A stretch of DNA of 64,000 nucleotides from Emiliania huxleyi CCMP1516 (taxonomy: Eukaryota > Haptophyta > Isochrysidales > Noelaerhabdaceae), in the NCBI RefSeq assembly GCF_000372725.1, contig NW_005200170.1, positions 185,052 to 249,051 of the forward strand, in the 5' to 3' direction. Below are positions 56,450 to 64,000 of the stretch, in pieces. The position numbers were made by a program, and so were the translations under genes. Every line of letters starts with the position of its first letter. Within the stretch, counting starts at the first letter, position 1. The notes beneath the pieces are model-generated. The model saw only the letters and a program-made list of their open reading frames with translations. It made no database searches and was not told the origin of the DNA.

Positions 56450-59400
56450 TCAGAGGCGTCCTTCTTGCTTTGCGCCCCCCTCGGCCGCCTCAGAGGCGGA
56501 GTCCAGCCGAGGCACGTGGGCGGAAAACATGCCGCCGAGCGTGGTCGCGTGCGGCAGCGCGCCCTCCACCACCTCGCGCTGCAGCGCGTCGCGGTGGGAC
56601 GTCCACAGCGCGCCCAGCTCTGCAGGCAGCCACACCTGCTTGCGCGTGAAGCAGTCGACGCGGTGGTACGCGTGCTTGAGCAGCTGCAGGTCGGGGAGCT
56701 CGCGCGACGCCTTGAAGAGGTCGATTGAGAGGCGGAGCGCGATCGCGGGCTCGACCGCCGGCACCACGCGGCGGCACGTCTCCCAATGCGCGTCGTCGCG
56801 GAGGCCGGAGGCGGTCAGCTCGACGACGGAGAGGAGCTGTGCCTGGGAGAGCTTGGCGGCGAAGGCCGGCTCCGCCTCGAGCAGCCGGTACGCGAAGGCA
56901 CACACCGCGTGCTGCGGCGCCTCCTCGATCAGGAGCTTGTACGAGGGGGCGTCCACGCCGAGAAGCAGCACCTACTCTCGGGCCATCTCGGGTCGCCTCG
57001 GGGAATCTGTTACGAGGGGCCGCCGGAGCCGAGCGCGAAACACCTCGGGCCGACTCAGCGGCGCCTTGGCCGTGAGGTGCGCGTCGCGGCGTAGCTCCTC
57101 ACGCGTGTAAGGCGCGCCCGCCCGCCACGCCTCGCGGTGGTATACCAGCCACAGCGCGCGCGACGCCGCGCTGCCCTCCGCCTTGGGCAGTCGCTGCCGC
57201 AGCAGCGTGCGCGGCTCGGCCTGTGCGAGCAGCTTGGCCGTGGTAGCCAGCAGCGGATCTGTGAGGAGCGCCTTGAGGAGCTGCGCGAGGAGCCCCTCCC
57301 CAAAGGCGGCGAGCACGTCGAGTACGTGGCGCAGCATCTCGCACGTGTCTCCCATCTCGATGACGCACCTAATCTCGGCTGAGCTCGGGTGCCCTCGGGC
57401 GCTCTCGACATCTGGACGCCTCTCCCCGCTCGGCGACGCACGTGAGCGCCCATTGCAGCCGCGAGGGCCAGGCGGAAGGCTGGATGTACTCGATGACCTC
57501 CCGGAACTCGGCGCCGCTCATCCGATAAGCGAGCGAGCCGAGCAACATATCGTCGAGCTCGTGCCGTTGCCCCGCCAGCATGCCGAGCACGTACCTCGCG
57601 ACGCCGGCCGGAGGCGTGCAGGCGACGAAGAGGAGGTAGTAGCGCGCGTCGCGCGCGGCGCGGTGCGGGTGGCGGGGCGGCAGCGTCGGGTCGTCCCGCA
57701 AGTAGCGAGCGAGGAAGCGCTCGGCAAAGAGCGGGCCGAGCGAGCGCGGGAAGGTGTGCACCTTGCCGCTGACCGGGTTCGCGTCCTTGACGAGCGAGAG
57801 GAGCTCAAGCCAGCCGTCGGCATCGAGCCTCTCCGTCTGGCGGGGTGAAGGGAGGTCGTGGGGGAGGAAGTGGGGGGGGGGGGGGGGGGCGGTCATTTCC
57901 AAAAAAAAAGGGGCTCTCGGGAAATCTCCCCCTAGGGGGGATTATTACCTGGCGCACCACAAGGGGGTGCCCGGACCCCTCGAGCTCCGTGACGGCGAGG
58001 GAAAAGAGCACCTGCCGCGAGGAGCTGATTCGTGTCAATGATGTCAACTAGAATGAACTCGTGTTTCAACTATCTAAGATCAAAGATGGCGCCTGCAGCG
58101 GCAGCGCGCTCTCCCTCCCCTGCAGTAGCGTGCGGTGCAGCTCGTCGCGCTCTCCTGATTGGGTGGGAGGGGAGGAGGCTGGCCAAGATTCGAGACGAGA
58201 GGCGCCAATGTCAGCGAGATTGGCCGAGACTAGCCCGGGCAGGAGCGCGCCCTTGTCGAGGCGCATCATCGCGCGCAGCGCCGAGTCGCGCACGACGTGC
58301 AGCAGCCCGCTTTGGTTGGGCACGTACTTGCAGCCGAGGACGAACTTGATGAGCTCGAAGATGTGCGAGGGGTCGACCAACTTCGCCTCCATCAGGTCGG
58401 CGAGTAGCCTGTCCACAGGTGGGCGTGTGAAGAGAGAGCAGCACCGCCACCGAGGACACGCGGTAGCCGGGGCGTGCGTTGAGTTGGACGGGTCGGCGAG
58501 CCGTGTGGCGCAGCCGCCGAAGAGCAGCAGCTGCTCCTCGGAGTGCAAAGGGTTGCCTTGCTCGCGGATGCGCAGCTTAATCTTCGCGAGGAGTGTGTGC
58601 AGCAGCTGGTTCCACCCGCTCTGCAGCCGCTCCTCGTCCTCGACGCCGTCGCCCAGCTTGCGCAGCAGGCTGTCCGACGCCGGCAGCAGCTCGAAGACCC
58701 GCTGGAGGTACACCTGCGCGGGCGAGGGGGGCCGGCGTGAACTGATGCGGCGGCAAGCTCGGCGTGTGCGCGAGGCGGCTAGCCTCGGCTAAACTCGGCT
58801 AAACTCGGGCAACCTCGGCTAATCTCGGCTGATCTCGGCGTGTGGGTTGGCGCCGCGACGCACCCCAATCGGCCCCTCGGCCTGCGGCGCGAACTCGACG
58901 AGCGCGGCGACGTCGTCGGCGTGCGCCTCGAGCAGCAATTGCTGCGTGGGCCAGCCGCGCGCCGCGAAGCCCACCTCGCTGAGGGGCACCTCGACCCCCG
59001 CGCCCACCAGCTGGGCCAAGTCGGCCTCGGTACAGCGGCCCCACGGCACGCAGTGCCACCACTTGCGCGGCAGCGCCCCGAGGTCGGGCGGCGTGCTCGC
59101 GAGCACCTGCCGCACCTGCGCCGTGTGCTGCTCCACCTGCGACTCGACCGTCAGCGCCTCGAACCGCCCGCTGTCGTCGCCCGCGCCCCACACGAGCGGC
59201 GCGCAGCGGGAGCGCGCCTCCGGGAACCAGCCGACCACGGTCAGGACGTCCGCAACCTCCTCGAGGCGGCACGCCGCCAGCCGCCACGAGCGCATCGCGA
59301 CGCCGCACAGCTTGGCGAAGGCGGCGCCCTCTTGCTGTGCCTCGGCCTCGCCGCCGCCGCCAAAGAGCTTGACCAGCGATTTGGGCGAGGCCGAGCGCAG

Positions 59401-62227
59401 GTACTCGAGCACCACCGCCTCGCCGTGAGGGCCGAAGTGCCGGAAGAGTGGGCACGGCAAGTCGAGGGGCGGCGGCGCGTCGCCCACGTCAGGCGTCGCC
59501 GCGGCGACGCCAGTGCCGGCAGTGGCGGCGGCAGTGGCGGCGGCCTCGAAGGCCTCGCTATCGACGCACTCGTCTCGCTCAGGCGGCGGCGGCGTGCGGA
59601 AGCGGCAGGAGCGCAGCAGGAGCACGCGCCGCTCCGCCTCCTCCTCCGCCGCGAGGAGACGGTATAGCAGCGCTACCACCGGCGGGTCGACGACATCGTT
59701 GCACATCTCAAAGTTGCACATCTCAAACAGCGGGAAGTAGAGCAGCGCGTGCAGCAGGTCGATCAGCGCCTCCGCCGTTGGGGCAAACGCCTCTAGCAGC
59801 GGGAGCAGGGGCGCGAGCTTGAGGCCTCCACCGGTCGAGGCGGACGCATACCGCGCCAGCTGCCGCTTGAGGAAGTCGTGCTTGCCGCCGAGGTGCGGGC
59901 ACTTGCGGAGGAAAGTGACGAGCGACGCGATGTCCCCCGGCCTGCGGGGCAGAGGTCCAGTGGCCTCCCCCCGGGCCGAGTGCGGGCTCGGGCGTGCGAA
60001 TCAAACCAGTGGCGAATGGGCTAACCGCGGGGCGGGCGCACGTCTCGCTCACGACGAGCAGCTTGAACGCGAACTTCTCGCACAGGACGAGCAGCCGCGC
60101 GCGGTCGGACCAAGTCGCGCAGAGCAACTCCACGAGCCGCGCCTAATGAGTTGATTGGTTAGCTCATTGTGAATGGATGCGTTAGGGCGACGGCGACCCC
60201 CCCCGGCTCCCTCAGAGATCGTGATTTGCGCCTCTTGCCTCCCTGCCGCCCCTGCCCCCCCTCTCAGCCCGTCCGCCGAGCAGGGCAGCTCTACGAGCCG
60301 CGCCTGGACAGGCGCCGCACGGAGCAGGCGCGGCTCGAGGCGGAGCACCCAATCCTCGAGCTGCTCGAACTCCCTCTTCGTCTTGGTCTTGTGCATCAGC
60401 GGGTGCGCCGCGAGCACGCGCGCCATCTCAGCCTCGGGCGCGAGCGCGTCGTTGATGTGCGCGGCGCTCTCCGCCGTGCGAGCGCTGGCGAGCGTGCCCG
60501 AGACCACGCTCGGCGGCGGCGACGCGCGACGGCGGCTAAGCGGGAGCCACGCGGCAATGCCCACCTGGGACAGCACCTTCTGCGGCCAGAGGGCGGCAAA
60601 GGCGAGCAGCACCGCGTCGGCGCGCGCCGGCGTCGCGCACGTGTCGCCCTCGAGCAGCTCGGCGACACGAGCGTGCAGCCGCTCGTCGCATTCACTCGCC
60701 GCCGAGGCGGCGGGAAGCGAGGCGAGCAAGAAGGACCACGAGTTGGCTGCGTCGACGGCGCGCAGCCACCAGGTGACGACCTGCTCGGCCGTGCAGAGCT
60801 TGACGAGCCAGCGGGTGAGGAACTGCAGCAGCTGCTGCGTGCTGGTGGCATCGCGCCTCTCGAGCTGCGCAAGCGCCCACGCGTGCAGCCGCTCTTGGAA
60901 GCCGCGGCTGACGCGAAGGCTTTCGACGGGCCGCACGGCGCCCACGAGCTCGCGGAGCGAGATGGCGCGGATCGCCGTGTCGAGGAAGATCTCGTAGGAG
61001 GGCTGGAGCACCTAACCTCGGGTGATCTCGGGTGGCCTCTCGGGTGCGGAGGGACAGTCTCAACGGAGGGGTGGAGCGCCGTGCGGTTGGTGAACCACGC
61101 CAGAGCGCCCGCGCGCGGGTGGACGACCTCGGCCACGCGCGTCTCGCCCGGCGCAGGCCCGAGGTAGATGCCCGAGAGCGCGCCGAGGATCGGCCTGCGC
61201 TCCTCCTCCTTGAGCCGCGCCGCCACCGCCAGCAGCGGCCCGGCCATCGCGAGCGCAGCGTTGGTGCTCTGCGGCAGGCTCTCGGACCTAATTGATTGAC
61301 GAATGAGCTCATTGCTTAGCATGGCCCTCGGTGCTCCGCGGCAAACTCTCGCACAGGAGGTCGACGAAGCGGCCAAAGTGCTTCACCGCACGGTCGGTCA
61401 GCTCGCTGCTCGAGTCGGCGATGGCGGCCGCGAGCGCGCGCGCGATGGTCGGCTGAGGCTTGTCCAGGGCGATCGTGCCCGCAAGCAGCCGCTCCGCCGC
61501 GAGCTCCGGCCGCGTCCAGACCAGCCCGCCGATGAGGCCGTGCCGCCTGTTCACACCGCCCGCCCGTGAAGAGACGCCGCTCACAGGTGTGAAGCGCCCG
61601 CAGAGCACTCGACCCGAGCGTCTCGTCCGGCGGCAGAAAGCCGCGCGAGAGAAGCTCGCCGACAAGCGCCGTCGTGTCGCCATTGAGGTCGACGTGGCTG
61701 TCCAGCAGGTCGAACGTCTCCTCCTTGCTCCTGCCCAAGCCGCATGCGCGCGCGGGCGGCAGCCGCTGTTTCGCAGTCGGCGGCGTGTGCTGCCACAGCT
61801 CCTTGAGGCGGAAGAGAAGAGGGCCTGGGAGGCCGGCGCCCGCGGGCGACTGCCACACTCGCACAAAGCTCACGCTCAGCCAGGCCTTGACGGCGTCCTC
61901 GAGCTTGTCCCAGAAGGTGAAGGCCAGCTCAAAGTCGGCGAGGGTTAGCCGCGCCTCGCTCTGCCGTCCATCGTGCGCGTGGGACGAGCTGAGGAAGACG
62001 TCAAGCGTGAGCAGCGCGTGGCCGACGCGGAAGCCTGCAGCTTTCATGCAGTCAAGCGCGTCCGCGAGGCTGAAGGCTCGCACGTGGATCAGTACGGCCA
62101 GAACGCGCTCGGCGCACCCCGGGAAGGCGGCAGCGGCTTCTGCGAGGGATTGCTCGAGCCGCTCGGTATCGCAGGTGCGGACGGCTTTGACGTGCTGCCT
62201 AGCGGAGCGCCAGGTGGCGCGCTTCAT
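56450..62227 (-). CDS. Large alpha-helical (HEAT-like) repeat protein, unidentified
   Basis: Spliced gene of at least 15 exons encoding roughly 1,600-1,700 residues. The start is the ATG at 62227 (MKRATWRSARQHVKAVRTCD). Nearly every exon reads as paired amphipathic helices, for example AERVLAVLIHVRAFSLADAL, VDRLLADLMEAKLVDPSHIF, LLHTLLAKIKLRIREQG, LRHVLDVLAAFGEGLLAQLL and SYKLLIEEAPQHAVCAFAYR. The C-terminal exon ends LDSASEAAEGGAKQEGRL at 56450. The layout recalls large scaffolds such as NOT1, Integrator or FANC proteins, but I cannot match one. Six introns begin with copies of the next exon (56972-57043, 57369-57441, 58409-58501, 60143-60303, 61012-61079, 61288-61354). A 15-bp in-frame tandem duplication (FEMCNFEMCN) is at about 59703-59735. 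Confidence 0.65.
56972..57043 (-). other. Intron beginning with copy of next exon
   Basis: GT donor, 72 bp. About 43 bases of the intron start align with the exon from 56971: CGGC...GCCCCCTCGTA in the exon, GCGGCCCCTCGTA in the intron. The remaining 29 bases are the tail (CGAGGCGACCCGAGATGGCC, then CGAGAGTAG). Confidence 0.85.
57369..57441 (-). other. Intron beginning with copy of next exon
   Basis: GT donor, 73 bp. 17 of the first 21 bases match the exon from 57368 (GTGCGTC..CGAG..GGGAGA). The tail is GAGCTCAGCCGAGATTAG. Confidence 0.85.
58409..58501 (-). other. Intron beginning with copy of next exon
   Basis: GC donor, 93 bp. GCT.CGCCGACC is shared with the exon from 58408 apart from a 3-base gap. 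The acceptor is CCTGTGGACAG. Confidence 0.6.
58782..58840. repeat. CTCGGCTAA decamer array in an intron
   Basis: Five to six units (CCTCGGCTAA/ACTCGGCTAA/TCTCGGCTGA) in the intron between GVRRGANPH and YLQRVFELL. This is the intron-tail motif repeated. Confidence 0.85.
60143..60303 (-). other. Intron beginning with copy of next exon, second tail type
   Basis: GC donor, 161 bp. About 24 of the first 30 bases match the exon from 60142 (GCGCGGCTCGT.GAG.TGC). The tail is AATGAGCTAACCAATCAACT, then CATTAG. Confidence 0.8.
61012..61079 (-). other. Intron beginning with copy of next exon
   Basis: GC donor, 68 bp. 13 of the first 15 bases match the exon from 61011 (GCGCTCCACCCCTCC against GTGCTCCAGCCCTCC), with weaker similarity to about 30. 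The tail is GATCACCCGAGGTTAG. Confidence 0.8.
61288..61354 (-). other. Intron beginning with copy of next exon, second tail type
   Basis: GT donor, 67 bp. It opens GTGCGAGAGTTTGCCGCGGA; the exon from 61287 opens GTCCGAGAGCCTGCCGCAGA. The tail is AATGAGCTCATTCGTCAATC, then AATTAG, resembling the one at 60143. Confidence 0.85.
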
Positions 62228-62399
62228 CGTGTAGCTCAGCCGACGACCCGATCAATTGCCCCGATCCGGACTCGGACACGTCCGGAGAGAGTGGTTCTCG
62301 AGGTTCTCGAGGTGGATATCCCGCCTTTGGCCGTTTGGGTAGCGAGTCTGGTGTGACTGACGCGATCCACGCAGGCGTGGTTTCTGACGCCCGACCGTC

Positions 62400-63230
62400 A
62401 GTGCACGGAGTTGCCCCTTCTCCGACTGCCCAGTAGTGGATCGGGAGGAGCCACCGCTGCATGCACGCGCTCTCTACAGGTGGGTGGGGTGTGGGCCCCG
62501 ATCAACACAGCGCTCACCAGCGTCACGAGCGACACCACCCTGCCAGTTGGCTCGATCCAGCTGGCCGACAAGGGCGACGGGACCCCCGCCTCCAAGGCTG
62601 AGCGGAAGGGCTACTACGCCCACGTCAACAAGGGACACAGGACTTGATCCGCTTTGGCTCCATGACTACGTGCTGGGAGTTCAAGTGCTACACTCCGTTC
62701 CTCCGCTCCCCTCCGGCGCAAAGGGCAACGGCTCTGCCCGCTGCGGAGGCGCCGCCTCCCGCGCCGATGGGCACTTCATCGCGCTTGGCAACACCTCTCC
62801 GTCGTCGTCCTCGGTCACCCCCAACGGGGTAACCCGGACACGGAGGAGCAGCTGGACCGTGTCAGCGGTGACGGATGGGTGGCGGCGAAGGACGGGGATT
62901 ACGCTGACGCCCTTGCCAAAGGCCACACGGTCTGGCGCAAACCAACGAGCCCGGCCGACAAGCTCCTCTCGGACGAAAGCCGACACCTGTTCACCGCTGA
63001 CGGAAAGATATACATCGACCTGAACCCGTACTATGGCGGCAGCAAGCGCCAGAGTGGCACACAGGTTGGTTGTACCAAAGGGTTAATGGCCGCCCCCTGG
63101 TCCAGGCGGCGATGGGGCTGAGCGTCGATCTCACCTCGCCAGGTCGCAAGCGGAGTCGTCCCGAGCATGACCGTGCGCCCAAGGGGCGGCCGGTGAAGGT
63201 GGAGCTGGCAGAGTAGTGCCCTTTTATTAC
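62400..63230 (+). other. Remnant of a repeat-encoded ORF of unknown family
   Basis: Plus-strand pieces read GGVWAPINTALTSVTSDTTL, KGYYAHVNKGH, EFKCYTPFL, GNGSARCGGAASRADGHFIA and HGDYADALAKGH-like text (DGDYADALAKGHTVW), the style of a widespread algal repeat-encoded protein. It is broken, in several pieces. I cannot name the element class. Confidence 0.35.
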
Positions 63231-63354
63231 TAAACATCTTTTATTGCAAAAGCGCCTCAAGCCCAAGCTTACCTGTCGGTATCACAACGCGGCGGGGGAA
63301 AGCCTGACGGTCCCCTCGCCAGCGTCGCTGCCCGCACCCACCGCGCGCAGGCCG

Positions 63355-63910
63355 GGGGGGGGGGGGGGGCAGGAGGTGGGGAGGAGGGGGGGGGGGGCCC
63401 TTTTTTTTCCCGGGGGGGTTAGGGGGGACCCCGGGCCATTTTTCCCGCTTTCCCCCCGAAAGCCCCTTTTTGAAGGGGCGGCCCTCCCGGGGGGATTTGG
63501 GGGCCCCCCCCCCCTTTCCCCCAGGAAACCTTTGAGGAGGGGGGGCCGGCCCCCTCGATTTTTGGGCCTTTTACCCTGGTGGAGGGGGGGGGGGTTAACG
63601 GGAGGTTTTTTTTTTCTTTGGGGGGGCCCCTTCCCCTTGGGGGGGGGCCTTTTTGGGGGGTTCACCCCTTTTCGGGTCCCCAGGGGGGCTTGGGGCCAAT
63701 TTTTACCTTTTTCAAGCCCTTTGGGGGGGCGGGGAGGCCCTTCCCCCAAGGGAAACCCCCCGGTTTTTTTGGGCAACACCCCTTTTTTTTCGGAATGGCC
63801 CCCCCCCCCCCCCCCCACCCCACCCCCGCCGCCGCCGCCGCCGCCTCGGGACGCGTCCGCCGCCGCTCCAAGCGTGCCGTCGAGACGGCATCGGTGCCCC
63901 CCCCCCCCAG
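63355..63910. other. Homopolymer-rich stretch, probable low-quality sequence
   Basis: Successive runs of 5-17 identical bases (mostly G, C and T) over 550 bp, unlike anything else in the window except 38745-38870. I would not trust any frame through it. Confidence 0.6.
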
Positions 63911-63916
63911 AGCGCC

Positions 63917-64000
63917 AGCGTGGTGACCTGGCCGACGGTGCGCGCGCCAAAGATGGGCGCCTCGAAGCCGGCAGCGACCGCCACGGGCTCGCCCTCCTCG
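63917..64000 (-). pseudogene. Start of a second NHL-repeat gene copy, cut by window edge
   Basis: 84 bp identical to 999-1082 except for one base, same orientation (minus), encoding GEPVAVAAGFEAPIFGAR.VG QVTTL. The rest of this copy lies beyond 64000. The 3' side of the homology stops at the homopolymer-rich stretch, so the copy is incomplete or badly sequenced there. Confidence 0.75.

Noticed and set aside
63579-63926. Pro/Gly-rich ORFs at the right end
   Set aside because: They run through homopolymer-rich, probably unreliable sequence.

Overview
The window looks like nuclear DNA of a GC-rich unicellular alga, most probably a haptophyte of the Emiliania/Gephyrocapsa/Prymnesium kind. The grounds are very high GC, short introns with many GC donors, a reducing type I polyketide synthase module, F-box/RCC1, ankyrin and FERM proteins, haptophyte-type Cys-rich secreted proteins, and abundant minisatellites. 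The species is an inference. The assembly has one 100-N gap (34241-34340) and two homopolymer-rich stretches that look like poor sequence (about 38745-38870 and 63355-63910).

Layout. 1-9.6 kb: a decayed NHL-repeat gene, a FAM86/METTL21-like methyltransferase, decamer minisatellites, a small ABM-domain gene, a membrane protein, a MITE-like element and a small nuclear-type ORF. 10.5-16.8 kb: a cystinosin-type PQ-loop transporter whose 3' end sits in a long palindrome, an ADP-ribosyltransferase-like fragment, and a predicted type I membrane protein with duplicated Cys-rich modules. 18-31 kb: an intronless MORN-like ORF, a 5'-truncated PKS module, MsrA, a membrane-anchored SDR, an F-box/RCC1 protein and a zinc-finger ORF. 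31-41 kb: an ankyrin/coiled-coil/RING protein, a FERM/coiled-coil/Pro-rich/WH2 protein, an unidentified gene and a PLOD/procollagen-type glycosyltransferase. 41.6-50.7 kb: Old Yellow Enzyme, a GDPHL-type extracellular protein and an FSH1 hydrolase between 80-bp direct repeats, a PT-repeat Cys-rich secreted protein, and a DFRP1/ZC3H15-like gene. 50.7-64 kb: 400-bp direct repeats, a DDE transposase remnant between decamer arrays, a RING protein, a large unidentified alpha-helical-repeat protein, and a second copy of the NHL gene entering at the right edge.

The most notable observation concerns intron anatomy. In about twenty introns of six unrelated genes (cystinosin, methyltransferase, FERM, DFRP1-like, RING, helical repeat) the first 10-45 bases of the intron are a decayed copy of the first bases of the following exon. 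Many then finish with a shared tail of the form CCCGAGATnnCCCGAGATTAG. Most of these introns are 65-80 bp and many use GC donors. In the cystinosin gene seven successive introns show the pattern, and removing them restores one continuous transporter reading frame. This is what an insertion that duplicates its target and supplies the acceptor would leave (introner-like), or what intron birth by tandem duplication would leave. The tail's 10-bp unit also appears expanded into the decamer arrays scattered over the window.

The genes are not an operon and no shared pathway is evident. Intronless genes (PKS, MsrA, SDR, OYE, glycosyltransferase) alternate with intron-rich housekeeping genes.
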